From positions 744,001 to 808,000 of the forward strand of contig NZ_CP053831.1 of NCBI RefSeq assembly GCF_013372205.1: 64,000 bases of DNA. Reading direction: 5' to 3'. The position numbers and the translations under genes are program-made. The notes beneath the pieces are model-generated. The model made no database searches, was not told the origin of the DNA, and saw only the letters and a program-made list of their open reading frames with translations. This stretch comes from Campylobacter mucosalis (GTDB taxonomy: Bacteria; Campylobacterota; Campylobacteria; Campylobacterales; Campylobacteraceae). Shown piece by piece: positions 52,632 through 62,517 of this stretch (position 1 is its first letter; the number at the start of each line of letters is the position of its first letter).

Positions 52632-53642
52632 TTACTCATCTATTTTATCGCTTAGTAAAACTGCTATAAATTTTGTGTTTTGATTTGCCAAAAGGGCAAT
52701 TTTAATGCTCATAGTAAGCGGAACTGCTAAAAACATACCGCCAACGCCAAGTAAAAATCCCCAAAATAGTAGACTTAACAGCACAACAAGGACGCTAAGC
52801 CCAAGACCTTTGCTTAGGAATTTTGGCTCTATAAAATTTCCTATGCTTATATTTACCGCAAGATATAGTGCTAAAACCCAAACAGTTATCATAAAGTCAT
52901 TTAGTGCCAAAGATACTAGCAGTGCTGGTATGGCGGCTATTATTGAGCCTATGGTTGGGATAAAATTTAGCACAAATGCCAAAATCCCCCAAAGTGGGGC
53001 GTATTTGACACCTAAAATGCTAAGTCCTATAAATATAAATACTCCAGTTGCAAGTGACGCTAAGGTTTTTATAACTAAATAGCTCTTTAGGTTTGATATG
53101 AAGCTTTTTATGAGTGGTTCGGTTTTTGGATTTGTGGCTGCAAAATATTTGATTTTTTCTGTGAAAATTTGCGTCCCAAATAGCATAAAAGTTACTAATA
53201 AAAACACAAAAAAGCTTTTTGATACAATCACTCCTCCATTTTTTAAAAACTCAACACTGGCTGATAAAATTTTGTTTGGCTCTAACTCGCTTGGTATGCT
53301 TATATTTTCTATGCCATACTCGCTAAGTTTGCCTAAAATTTGCATACTTAACGCATTTAGTTTACTAGATAGCTCTGGCATATAAGATAACAGTCCATTT
53401 AATGTATTTAGCGTTGTGTTTATCACAAAACCAAGCAGGAAAAATATAACCGCAATGACTATGCTAAAGGCTAAAATTCTAGGGAGTTTTAGTTTGTTTT
53501 GTAGTTGATTTATAAATGGGTTTATGACTATGGCTATAAAAAGTGCCATTAAAAACGGCATAATCACACTATTTGCAAGTTTTACACCGCCACAAACTAC
53601 TATGAAACTAGCTAGATAGACTATCCAAAGATTGTTTTTCAA
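52632..53642 (-). CDS. AI-2E family transporter
   Basis: This 336-residue membrane protein with about eight helices has the AI-2E/PerM family pattern: GGVKLANSVIMPFLMALFIA and the C-terminal block PTIGSIIAAIPALLVSL ... GNFIEPKFLSKGLGLS. The substrate is unknown; it may be an ion-coupled antiporter. It is 9 bp after the AsmA-like gene. Confidence 0.9.
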   Translation of the reverse strand: MKNNLWIVYLASFIVVCGGVKLANSVIMPFLMALFIAIVINPFINQLQNKLKLPRILAFSIVIAVIFFLLGFVINTTLNTLNGLLSYMPELSSKLNALSMQILGKLSEYGIENISIPSELEPNKILSASVEFLKNGGVIVSKSFFVFLLVTFMLFGTQIFTEKIKYFAATNPKTEPLIKSFISNLKSYLVIKTLASLATGVFIFIGLSILGVKYAPLWGILAFVLNFIPTIGSIIAAIPALLVSLALNDFMITVWVLALYLAVNISIGNFIEPKFLSKGLGLSVLVVLLSLLFWGFLLGVGGMFLAVPLTMSIKIALLANQNTKFIAVLLSDKIDE

Positions 53643-53651
53643 ATTTCTTCC

Positions 53652-56207
53652 TTACTCAAATATCAAAAATGGCACCTCAAGCACATTGCGAATCATCTTA
53701 AATGGCGCTAGTAGCGTATCTTTTAGCACTTGTGAGCTATATTTTGGCTTATCTGTTGTGCCTCTTAGTTTTATTAGCGTTGATAGTTTTCGCTCTTTGC
53801 CTAGTAAAATTTGATTTATGATTGGTATTTTGTCTATTATAAAACTTGCGTCTTTTAAAATTTCTATTTGAAGATCAATATTTATATTTTTATCTTTTAG
53901 ATTTATCTCTCCTGCGCCGATTATATCGGCACTGCTACCTTTTATGTCAATTGCTAAGAAATTTAAAATATCCCCATTTTTTTCAAACATAACCTTTCCG
54001 CTTTTTGCTGAAAATCCTTTTTGGTTAAAGTCTGGAGTTTTAAAGCTAATAAGCGATGGTATCGAGTTTAAAAAAGTAAGAAGCTGCTGGTAAAAAACAT
54101 AGTCCTTAAAGTATGTATCGTAAAATCTAACCTCACCTTTGTAAAATTTGCTATTTCCAACGACTTTTAGTTTAAATTTCCCACCCTCAAAGCTATTTAT
54201 CTTAAAGAGCTCATTTACAAATTTTCCGTCTATATCTCGGGCTTCTAGCGTTGTTGTGTCGTTTATTTTATTTAAATTTATCCGTCCGCCGTAAGCATTT
54301 GAGCCAAGCTTTAAAAAATCCTTTTTTGCTGTTAGCTGATACTCTTTAAGCTCTAGTGTTCTGTTTAAATCATTTAGTATAATGTTTGAGTTTTTTGCTT
54401 GTAAAATTAGACTGATATCATCAAGAGAGCTTGTAAAGCTTGAGTTTTCATCGGTCTTTGCAAATAGATCTACTCCGTCTATTTTAATACCAACATCTTT
54501 GCTGTTTTTTACCTCAAAGCTTAAATGACCGCTTGAAGTTTCGCCTTTGATATCCTGTTTATTTATTAAAATTTTAAAGTCATCATTTTCGTATTTGCTA
54601 AGATCTTTTTTATAAAATGGCAGGTCAAATTTCACACCCAAAGCATCTACGTCAAAATGCGTAAAATTTTCTGTATTTATATCTATGGTTTTAAACGCAC
54701 TTATGCCGATTTTTTCTAGGAGTTTTGAGTGTTTTATTATGTTTTGCGAGTTTGATAGTTTTATGCTATTTTTGTGTGTGGAAAATTTTAATTTAGTATC
54801 TAAATTTTCTAATGCAAGTATCGTATCGTCGCCACTAAAATCAAGCGTGGCTTTTAAATTTTGATCTTTTAAACTAAGCAAGTCATCTATCTTTAACCAC
54901 TCGACTTTAGCGTCTATTTTACCCTTGCTAGTGTTTAAATCAAGTTTTGCTACTCCACTTGCATTAAAAATATCCATACTTAAATTTTTTGCGTCAATAT
55001 ACAAATTTGTCGTATCTTTTAGCACGACATCTGCTTTTTTTACCTTAAATGGCGCATTTTGTATTAAAATTTCTGAGTTATTAAGCTTAAACTCACCATT
55101 TGCTGTTACATCTAATGTGTCAAAACTGACGTTTAGGTCTAAATTTGTATCCGTTTTGCCACTTTTTTGAATGATTGGTATTTTTAGATCATAGACCTTT
55201 AAAATATCGTGTATATGGCTATCTAGCGATGAACTGGTTTTTATGTTTATAAAAATTCCAGCCCTTTTTTCATCAAAAATATCATATATGTAAAGGCTTG
55301 ATCCATCTAGTTTTTTACCCTGATAGCTTGGCTCGTTTAGACTAAAGCTTAACTTTGAGCCACTAAGCGTGATATTTGCGTCTTTTACACTTATTGGACT
55401 TACACTTTTATCTAGACTGATCTTTAAATTTCTAGCCGTTGCCTTTGCGTTTAACTCATCTAAAAAAGCGTCGTTTTTTGCTAGATTAATTTTGCCATTT
55501 AACTCGCTTATACTATACTCACTAGCTACTATGTAGCCGTATATCCAGCTTTTAACCTCTTTATTAAGATCTGTTTTTTTAGCAAGTTCGTTCATAAAAT
55601 TTTTAAGCGAAGTAGCATTTGCGTCATAAATTTTATATCTTAACTCATCTTTTAACATATCAAAATTTATATTTCCGCTTATCTCGTGAGTTTTAAACGC
55701 CCCTTTAAATTCATATTTTCTGTTTTTAAAATCCGCGTTTGCACTGCCATTTACGCTTAGGTTAAAATCTTTAAAATTTAAGTTTGAAACATCGATATTG
55801 TCGCTATTTTTATCAATTTTTAAATCTACGCCAAGATATGGGCTATCTACAAAAAACCTGCCATTTTGATATAAAATTTTAAGATTTACACCGCTTATAA
55901 AAATATCCTTTAGCCAAATCTCTTCAAAAATTCTATCTATCCAAATAGCACTCTTTGAAAGTTTGTAAAAATCTGCTGATGAGCTATGTTCGTTTGAAAA
56001 TTTTAAATTTGGTAGAGTTATGTTATCAGCTAGAAAAATTATTTTTTTATTTAGTTTAATGTATAATTTCTCAAGTTTTATACCAGCAAACTCGAAATTA
56101 TCGATTTTGATACCATATTTTAGGATTAGTATGACAGAAAGAGTTAAGATGATAAAAAATTTTATAAAATATCCAGCAATTCTTGTGATTTTTGATATTT
56201 TTATCAT
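53652..56207 (-). CDS. AsmA-like / YhdP-like envelope protein
   Basis: This 851-residue protein has one N-terminal membrane helix (about 12-32) and a very long beta-rich periplasmic part with repeating beta-strand units (FDTLDVTANGEFKLNNSEIL; DINTENFTHFDVDAL) and a C-terminal AsmA_2-like end (GAGEINLKDKNINIDLQIEI). Such proteins are bridge-like lipid carriers between the membranes. The 5' end overlaps the divergent mltG by 59-77 bp. Confidence 0.8.
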   Translation of the reverse strand: MIKISKITRIAGYFIKFFIILTLSVILILKYGIKIDNFEFAGIKLEKLYIKLNKKIIFLADNITLPNLKFSNEHSSSADFYKLSKSAIWIDRIFEEIWLKDIFISGVNLKILYQNGRFFVDSPYLGVDLKIDKNSDNIDVSNLNFKDFNLSVNGSANADFKNRKYEFKGAFKTHEISGNINFDMLKDELRYKIYDANATSLKNFMNELAKKTDLNKEVKSWIYGYIVASEYSISELNGKINLAKNDAFLDELNAKATARNLKISLDKSVSPISVKDANITLSGSKLSFSLNEPSYQGKKLDGSSLYIYDIFDEKRAGIFINIKTSSSLDSHIHDILKVYDLKIPIIQKSGKTDTNLDLNVSFDTLDVTANGEFKLNNSEILIQNAPFKVKKADVVLKDTTNLYIDAKNLSMDIFNASGVAKLDLNTSKGKIDAKVEWLKIDDLLSLKDQNLKATLDFSGDDTILALENLDTKLKFSTHKNSIKLSNSQNIIKHSKLLEKIGISAFKTIDINTENFTHFDVDALGVKFDLPFYKKDLSKYENDDFKILINKQDIKGETSSGHLSFEVKNSKDVGIKIDGVDLFAKTDENSSFTSSLDDISLILQAKNSNIILNDLNRTLELKEYQLTAKKDFLKLGSNAYGGRINLNKINDTTTLEARDIDGKFVNELFKINSFEGGKFKLKVVGNSKFYKGEVRFYDTYFKDYVFYQQLLTFLNSIPSLISFKTPDFNQKGFSAKSGKVMFEKNGDILNFLAIDIKGSSADIIGAGEINLKDKNINIDLQIEILKDASFIIDKIPIINQILLGKERKLSTLIKLRGTTDKPKYSSQVLKDTLLAPFKMIRNVLEVPFLIFE

Positions 56208-57099
56208 TTTTTTTGTAAGTATCCTTTTTTATCTTTCTTGCCCAGTTAGCACGTCAAAAGTGGTTTTTATGCCAAAGGGAAGTGTTGGCGAGATTATATC
56301 TTATTTAGTTGATAAAAATTTTAAGATTAGTGTGCTTGATAAGTATCTTTTGCACTTTATGGGAAAACCGCAATCTGGCTGGATAAATATGGGTAAAACC
56401 ACTCTTACTAGGGGCGAGTTTTTAGAGCGTCTTACAAAGGCAAAGGCTGCGATGACTGATATAACCCTAATCCCTGGCGAAACGACGATTGTATTTTTAA
56501 ATGAAGTTGCTAAAAAGTTAAATTTAAATCCAGTTAAATTAAATGAGGAATACGCCAAAATAGCACCTTTGCCAGACGGATTTTTAGTGCCAAATACATA
56601 CAAAATTCCACTTGGTATTAGTGAGCGACACTTGATTTACTATCTCATAAACTCGTCAAAAAAGGCACAACAGGATCTGTCTGTTAAAATTTTTGGCGAA
56701 TACAATGAAAAAAAATGGTTTAAAATACTCTCAATCGCCGCGGTAATTCAAAAAGAAGCCGCAAATAACGATGAAATGCCAATCGTTTCATCTGTGATTT
56801 ACAACAGACTAAAAAAGGGTATGCGTTTGCAAATGGACGGCACTTTAAACTACGGCATATACTCGCACGATGTGATTACTTCTGAACGCATTAAAACCGA
56901 TATGAGCGAGTTTAATACCTATCTAAACGACGGAGTTCCACCAACTCCTGTTTGTTCCGTTTCAATAAGTGCCATAAAAGCAGCCATAGCACCCGCAAAT
57001 ACGGAATTTTTATACTTTGTGCTTGATAAAAAGAGCAAAAAACATAGATTTTCAAAGACGATAAGTGAGCATAATCAAAATATAAATTCTCAAAAATAG
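56149..57099 (+). CDS. mltG: Endolytic murein transglycosylase MltG
   Basis: This protein of about 316 residues has an N-terminal membrane helix (PAILVIFDIFIIFFVSIL) and the YceG/MltG domain: ILSIAAVIQKEAANNDE (catalytic Glu), NRLKKGMRLQMDGT and the YNTYLNDGVPPTP-type motif (FNTYLNDGVPPTP). It cleaves nascent glycan strands. Starts at 56131 and 56149 are both possible; 56149 has the better spaced AAAGAG. An upstream in-frame ATG at 56020 is rejected since it lies well inside asmA-like coding. Confidence 0.92.
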   Translation: MIKNFIKYPAILVIFDIFIIFFVSILFYLSCPVSTSKVVFMPKGSVGEIISYLVDKNFKISVLDKYLLHFMGKPQSGWINMGKTTLTRGEFLERLTKAKAAMTDITLIPGETTIVFLNEVAKKLNLNPVKLNEEYAKIAPLPDGFLVPNTYKIPLGISERHLIYYLINSSKKAQQDLSVKIFGEYNEKKWFKILSIAAVIQKEAANNDEMPIVSSVIYNRLKKGMRLQMDGTLNYGIYSHDVITSERIKTDMSEFNTYLNDGVPPTPVCSVSISAIKAAIAPANTEFLYFVLDKKSKKHRFSKTISEHNQNINSQK

Positions 57100-57163
57100 G
57101 GCATTTTTAAAAGCTTTTAATTTAAAAAATGATAAATTTGTCTAAATTTAGTAAGGAAAGCCA

Positions 57164-59305
57164 ATGAGCCAAATCATCTGGACAAAAACCGATGAAGCAC
57201 CATTTGTGTCTTCTGTTTCATTTTTGCCTATCTTAAAGTGCTTTTTAAGCAGAGCTGGTATAAATCTAAAAGAGATTGACATAAGTCTTGCCAGTAGGGT
57301 TTTAGCACAATTTAATAAGTGCGAAGACGGACTTTTAGAACTTTCAAAAATCGTAAAACAGAGCGACGCAAATATTATAAAACTCCCAAACATTTCAGCC
57401 TCACTTCCCCAGCTAAATTCGCTAATAGATGAGCTAAATTCTTTAGGATATGACTTGCCAAAGTATGTTGATGAGCCACAAAACGAAGAGGAGAGGGCAA
57501 ATAAACAAAAATACCAAAAAGTCCTAGGAAGTGCGGTAAATCCGGTTTTAAGAGAGGGTAACTCAGATAGAAGAAGTGTAAAGGCGGTAAAGGATTACGC
57601 AAGGCAAAATCCGCACTATATGGGCGAGTGGGACGAGAAAAATAGATGCGAAGTAGCATATATGAATGGTGGCGATTTTTACGCAAATGAGCATTCAAAT
57701 GTCATAAAAAAAGATGGAATTTTAAGAATAGAATTTATACACAAAGACGGCAAAAAAGAGATTTTAAAAGATGATATAGCTGTTAAAACGGGCGATATTA
57801 TCGACGCTAGTTATATGAGTATTGATAGTCTTGATGAATTTTTTCATAAACAGATTGATGATGCAAAGAGTAAAGACCTGCTTTTTAGTTTGCATTTAAA
57901 AGCTACTATGATGAAAGTAAGCGATCCTGTGATATTTGGTAGGGCTTTAAGGGTATTTTTTAAAGATGTTTTTGGTGAGTTTGAAGCTGATTTAAAGAGT
58001 GCTGGAGTAAACGCCAATAGTGGTCTAAAAGAGCTTTTTGCAAAGATTGAAAATCTGCCAAATAAAGATAAAATTCTAGCCAAATTTCAAGAAGTTTATA
58101 CCAGTCGTCCAGATGTGGCTATGGTTGATTTAAAGCAAGGCGTGGATAATTTTGGCGTTCCAAACGATGTCATAATTGACGCTTCTGTTCCTGCACTATT
58201 AAGAAATTCTGGCAAGATGAGCGATAAAAATGGAGCCTTGCGTGAATGTAAAATCATAATACCAGATAGCACGTATGCTAGGGTTTATGAAGCAGTAGTT
58301 GAGGATTTTAAGGCAAATAAAAAGCTTGATGTAGCAACACTAGGAAGCGTAAGTAATATCGGCTTAATGGCAAAAAAAGCCCAGGAGTATGGAAGTAGCG
58401 ATAAGACATTTATAGCGGGAGCTGATGGCGAGTTTGTGATATCTGGAAGTGAGGAAATTTTTAGATTTAGCGTTAAAAAGGGTGATATTTTTAGGGCGAT
58501 GACAACAAGCATTGAAGCGATACAAAGCTGGATTTTACTCGCTATTAAACGTGCTAAAGATAGTGGTGAACCTTTGATATTTTGGCTAGATAAGGATAGA
58601 GAACACGATAATAACCTAATAAAAATCATACAAAATTTTAACGATTTAAACGACGTTTGCTATGAAATTTTAAACTACCAAGACGCTTGCAAAAAAAGCC
58701 TTCAGATGATAAGAGAGGGCAAAAATGTCATTAGTGTTACTGGTAATGTCTTGCGTGATTATTTAACGGATTTGTTTCCTATTTTAGAGCTTGGTACCAG
58801 CTCAAAAATGCTATCTATCGTGCCACTACTTTGTGGTGGAGCTATTTTTGAAACGGGAGCTGGTGGGACTGCACCTAGACTTGCTATGGGGCTTAGAGAT
58901 GAAAATCATCTTGGTTGGGATAGTCTTGGCGAGTTTTTGGCTTTAATTGCTTCGCTTGAATTTGAAGGTAGTAAAAATGCTAAAATTTTAAGCAAAGCAC
59001 TAGATAATGCCGTCGCTAGATACCTAAAGGACGATAGATCTCCAAAAATGCAAGTAGGAGAGGCGGATACTAGACTTAGTCATTATTATATAGCACTTTA
59101 CTGGGCTAGTGAGCTAAAAGATAGCGGCATAGATGGTTTTAATGAGCTTTATAAAAAACTGCTAGAGAATGAAGAGATTATAAAGGCGGAATTATCACAA
59201 AATAAAGGTAAACAAGCAGATCTTGGCGGTTGGTATTATTTAAACGAAAATACCATAAATTCGCTAATGAGACCGAGTAAAACACTAAATCAAATAATAG
59301 GATAG
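57164..59305 (+). CDS. icd: Isocitrate dehydrogenase, monomeric NADP type
   Basis: This 713-residue enzyme converts isocitrate to 2-oxoglutarate. The monomeric-type signatures include NPVLREGNSDRR, LHLKATMMKVSDP, FGVPNDVIIDASVPALLR, WLDKDREHDNNLI and FETGAGGTAPR. It feeds 2-oxoglutarate to the OorDABC enzyme coded downstream. Confidence 0.96.
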   Translation: MSQIIWTKTDEAPFVSSVSFLPILKCFLSRAGINLKEIDISLASRVLAQFNKCEDGLLELSKIVKQSDANIIKLPNISASLPQLNSLIDELNSLGYDLPKYVDEPQNEEERANKQKYQKVLGSAVNPVLREGNSDRRSVKAVKDYARQNPHYMGEWDEKNRCEVAYMNGGDFYANEHSNVIKKDGILRIEFIHKDGKKEILKDDIAVKTGDIIDASYMSIDSLDEFFHKQIDDAKSKDLLFSLHLKATMMKVSDPVIFGRALRVFFKDVFGEFEADLKSAGVNANSGLKELFAKIENLPNKDKILAKFQEVYTSRPDVAMVDLKQGVDNFGVPNDVIIDASVPALLRNSGKMSDKNGALRECKIIIPDSTYARVYEAVVEDFKANKKLDVATLGSVSNIGLMAKKAQEYGSSDKTFIAGADGEFVISGSEEIFRFSVKKGDIFRAMTTSIEAIQSWILLAIKRAKDSGEPLIFWLDKDREHDNNLIKIIQNFNDLNDVCYEILNYQDACKKSLQMIREGKNVISVTGNVLRDYLTDLFPILELGTSSKMLSIVPLLCGGAIFETGAGGTAPRLAMGLRDENHLGWDSLGEFLALIASLEFEGSKNAKILSKALDNAVARYLKDDRSPKMQVGEADTRLSHYYIALYWASELKDSGIDGFNELYKKLLENEEIIKAELSQNKGKQADLGGWYYLNENTINSLMRPSKTLNQIIG

Positions 59306-59308
59306 AGT

Positions 59309-60190
59309 ATGAAAATTTCAGTTATTGGAGCAGGAAATGTTGGTGCGAGTGTGGCTTATGCACTTGCTTTAAAGGGGCTTTGTGATGAACTAGCCATCAT
59401 TGACATATTTGCAAATCACGCAAAGTCAAAAGCTATGGATATAGCACAAAGTACACAGGTTTTTAACCTACCTATAAAGGTTAATGGTGGCGATAACTAC
59501 ACACTTGTAAGTAAAAGCGACATAGTGGTTATGACAGCAGGTAGCCCAAGAAAGCCTGGTCAGAGCAGAGAGGATTTACTTCTTATAAATGCAAAAGTCC
59601 TAAAAAGCGTAATGGAAAATGTAAAAACCTACGCTCCAAATGCTATTTTGATAATGGTTACAAACCCACTTGACGTTATGGTGTATCTAGCACAAAAATT
59701 TACAGGCTTTAAAAGTAGTAAGATAATAGGTATGGCAGGAGAGCTTGATAGTGCTAGATTAAGGTATGAAATTTCAAACCTAAAAGGCGATGCCGATAGT
59801 AAAAGTATGGTTGTAGGTGCACATAATGATAAGATGATAATCTCTAAAAACTACGTAAAAGACGCCTTAAGCGATGACGAGTTTAAAAACATCAGCGATG
59901 ATACAAAAAATGGTGGAGCAAAATTTGTAGAGCTTGTTGGAACTTCGGCATTTTATGCTCCAGCGGCTGGAGCTGTGAAGCTTTGTGAGGCTATCATAAA
60001 AGATAAAAAAGAGCTTCAAAGCGTGAGCGTGATACTTGACGGCTTTGCTTGTGGTAGGGTTGCTAGTATCGCAAAAGATGGAATTTGTGAAATTTTTGAG
60101 CTAAATTTAACTCAAATCGAACAAGAGAAGCTAAAAGAGAGTCAAGACGAGATAGCTAAAAATATAAAATTTGTAGAAGAGAATTTGTAA
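59309..60190 (+). CDS. mdh: Malate dehydrogenase
   Basis: This 293-residue NAD-dependent enzyme of the LDH/MDH family has VIGAGNVGASVA, SPRKPGQSRED (Arg in the specificity loop selecting malate), TNPLDVMVYLA and the catalytic His in VVGAHNDKMI, where the usual H-G-D is H-N-D. It is 3 bp after icd and co-transcribed. Confidence 0.93.
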   Translation: MKISVIGAGNVGASVAYALALKGLCDELAIIDIFANHAKSKAMDIAQSTQVFNLPIKVNGGDNYTLVSKSDIVVMTAGSPRKPGQSREDLLLINAKVLKSVMENVKTYAPNAILIMVTNPLDVMVYLAQKFTGFKSSKIIGMAGELDSARLRYEISNLKGDADSKSMVVGAHNDKMIISKNYVKDALSDDEFKNISDDTKNGGAKFVELVGTSAFYAPAAGAVKLCEAIIKDKKELQSVSVILDGFACGRVASIAKDGICEIFELNLTQIEQEKLKESQDEIAKNIKFVEENL

Positions 60191-60219
60191 CTGCAAATTT
60201 GATTAAGGAAACTAGAGTT

Positions 60220-60519
60220 ATGATAGATAGAGATGATATAGCCGTTTGGGTTGATGAGAGTAGGTGTAAGGCTTGTGATATATGCGTAAGCAACTGCCCT
60301 GCTGGTGTCCTTGCGATGAGGATAGAGCCAAATGCGGTGCTTGGTAAAATGATAGAAGTTGTATATCCGCACGAGTGCATAGGGTGTCGTGATTGCGAGT
60401 TACATTGTCCTGATTTTGCGATTTATGTTGCAAATAAGGGTTATAAATTTGCCAAACTTACAGCCACAAGCAAAGAGCGAGCCGTAGCAGTAAGAGCAAA
60501 TAAATTTTACAAGCTATAA
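60220..60519 (+). CDS. oorD: 2-oxoglutarate:acceptor oxidoreductase, delta (ferredoxin) subunit
   Basis: This 99-residue protein has two [4Fe-4S] motifs: CKACDICVSNCP and CIGCRDCELHCP. It passes electrons from the OorABC complex. The ATG at 60220 with AAGGAA upstream is chosen over an earlier TTG. Confidence 0.95.
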   Translation: MIDRDDIAVWVDESRCKACDICVSNCPAGVLAMRIEPNAVLGKMIEVVYPHECIGCRDCELHCPDFAIYVANKGYKFAKLTATSKERAVAVRANKFYKL

Positions 60520-60528
60520 AGGAAAGAT

Positions 60529-60558
60529 ATGAAAAACACAGAAAGAGCCTGTAAATGA
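60529..60558 (+). CDS. Nine-codon leader ORF coupled to oorA
   Basis: ATG at 60529 is preceded by GGAAAG and followed by KNTERACK, then TGA, which overlaps the oorA ATG (ATGA). oorA has little Shine-Dalgarno of its own, so re-initiation after this mini-ORF may set its translation. Without data on the product, it may be only an initiation device. Confidence 0.4.
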   Translation: MKNTERACK

Positions 60559-61685
60559 GAGAGATGATTACGACTGGAAACGAGCTGGTGGCTATGGCTG
60601 CTATTGATGCTGGGTGCAAATTTTTTGGAGGCTATCCTATAACGCCAAGTAGCGAAATAGCACACAAACTAAGCTCACTATTGCCTAAAAATGGCGGGAC
60701 TTTTATACAAATGGAAGACGAGATAGCAGGTATTTGTGTGGCTCTTGGAGCTTCTATGAGTGGTGTTAAGGCTATGACTGCTAGTTCTGGTCCTGGAATT
60801 TCACTAAAGGCCGAGCAGATAGGATATGGTTTTATAGCTGAAATTCCGCTTGTTATAGTAAATGTTATGCGTGGTGGTCCAAGCACTGGACTTCCTACAC
60901 GTGTGGCTCAAGGCGATATACTTCAAGCAAAAAACCCAACTCACGGCGATGTAAATATGATAGTTTTAGCACCTTCAAGTTTGCAAGAGTGCTACACTCA
61001 GACGATTCACGCTTTTAATATGGCTGAGCGTTTTATGACACCTGTTATGTTGCTTCTTGATGAAACCATCGGGCATATGCAAGGTAAGGTTGTTTTGCCT
61101 GATGTAAGTGAGCTTGAAATTTTAAACAGAGCGGAATTTAGTGGCGATACGTCTAGCTACGAGCCATACGGTGTAGATATTGATAAACCAGCTGTTTTAA
61201 ATCCATTTTTTAAAGGTTACAAATATCACGTTACTGGACTTCATCACGCACAAAGTGGCTTTCCAACAGAAAATGGCGAGATTGTCGAGTATAATATAAA
61301 AAGGCTTTTTAATAAAATAGACGCACACTCAAATGAGCTTTTTAGATCTGAAAATTTTATGCTTGATGATGCGCAAATTTGTATCATAGCTTATGGAAGC
61401 GTTGCTCTTAGTGCAAAACAAGCTGTGCTAAATTTAAGAGCAAAGGGCGTAAAAGTAGGGCTGTTTAAGCCAATATCGCTATTTCCTATGGATAAAGCAG
61501 AGTTTGAAAATTTAGGCAAAAAATTTAGCAAAATTTTAATTTGTGAGCTAAATATGGGGCAATATAGCACAGAGATCGCAAAAATACTTTTAAGAGATGA
61601 TTTAAAAACACTGCTAAAAGCCAATGGTAGACCGCTAAGCCCAAGCGAGATTGAAGCTAAAATAGGAGAGTGTTATGGCATTTAA
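60555..61685 (+). CDS. oorA: 2-oxoglutarate:acceptor oxidoreductase, alpha subunit
   Basis: This 376-residue subunit of the 2-oxoacid:ferredoxin oxidoreductase family has EMITTGNELVAMAAIDAGCK, FGGYPITPSSEIAH, PGISLKAEQIGYGF and the conserved TRVAQGDILQAK. The complex converts 2-oxoglutarate to succinyl-CoA, feeding reductant to the chain. Confidence 0.96.
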   Translation: MREMITTGNELVAMAAIDAGCKFFGGYPITPSSEIAHKLSSLLPKNGGTFIQMEDEIAGICVALGASMSGVKAMTASSGPGISLKAEQIGYGFIAEIPLVIVNVMRGGPSTGLPTRVAQGDILQAKNPTHGDVNMIVLAPSSLQECYTQTIHAFNMAERFMTPVMLLLDETIGHMQGKVVLPDVSELEILNRAEFSGDTSSYEPYGVDIDKPAVLNPFFKGYKYHVTGLHHAQSGFPTENGEIVEYNIKRLFNKIDAHSNELFRSENFMLDDAQICIIAYGSVALSAKQAVLNLRAKGVKVGLFKPISLFPMDKAEFENLGKKFSKILICELNMGQYSTEIAKILLRDDLKTLLKANGRPLSPSEIEAKIGECYGI

Positions 61686-62517
61686 TTACGATAAATATTT
61701 ACGCACAAATAAAATGCCAACCCTTTGGTGCTGGGGTTGCGGAGATGGCGTGATACTAAAAAGCGTCATACGTGCTATTGATGAACTTGGCTGGAATATG
61801 AACGATGTTTGCGTGGTTTCTGGCATTGGCTGTTCTGGGCGTTTTTCAAGCTATATAAACTGCAACACCGTTCATACAACACACGGCAGAGCTACAGCTT
61901 ATGCTACCGGCATAAAGTTAGCAAACCCAGATAAGCACGTTATCGTCGTGACTGGCGATGGAGACGGACTAGCTATAGGTGGCAACCACACCATACACGC
62001 AGCACGCAGAAACATCGGAATAAAGCACATTTTGATAAACAACTTTATCTATGGACTTACAAATTCCCAAACCAGTCCGACAACTCCACGTGGCTTTTGG
62101 ACTGCAACAGCAGAGTATGGCAACATCGATCCTAGCTTTGATGCTTGTAAGCTCTTAATGGGTGCTGACGCAAATTTTGTCGCACGTTCATCTGTTTTAG
62201 ACCCAAATAAATTAACGAGAATTTTAAAAGAGGGCTTTAGCCACGATGGATACGCATTTTTTGATATTTTTTCAAATTGCCATATAAATTTAGGACGTAA
62301 AAACAAAATGGCAGAGGCTGTTAAAAATTTAGAGTGGATAGACTCTCGTATCATAGATAAAGCGAAATTTGAAGTGCTAGATGACGAGCAAAGGCTTGAT
62401 AAATTCCCTATAGGAATTTTACACAAAGGCGAACGCACCGAATATACAAAAGCTTATGCGAAAGTTATTGATAAAATGCAAAATGGCGTAGAGATAGATT
62501 TTAAGGAGCTAGTATGA
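61675..62517 (+). CDS. oorB: 2-oxoglutarate:acceptor oxidoreductase, beta subunit
   Basis: This 280-residue thiamine-diphosphate-binding subunit has CWGCGDGVIL, SGIGCSGRF, the ThDP/Mg motif GDGDGLAIGGNH, and NNFIYGLTNSQTSPTTPRG. It overlaps oorA by 11 bp. Confidence 0.96.
   Translation: MAFNYDKYLRTNKMPTLWCWGCGDGVILKSVIRAIDELGWNMNDVCVVSGIGCSGRFSSYINCNTVHTTHGRATAYATGIKLANPDKHVIVVTGDGDGLAIGGNHTIHAARRNIGIKHILINNFIYGLTNSQTSPTTPRGFWTATAEYGNIDPSFDACKLLMGADANFVARSSVLDPNKLTRILKEGFSHDGYAFFDIFSNCHINLGRKNKMAEAVKNLEWIDSRIIDKAKFEVLDDEQRLDKFPIGILHKGERTEYTKAYAKVIDKMQNGVEIDFKELV

Noticed and set aside
56020-56148. Upstream in-frame start for mltG
   Set aside because: It would add 43 residues unlike MltG and overlap the AsmA-like gene by nearly 190 bp; the ATGs at 56131/56149 give a normal anchor.
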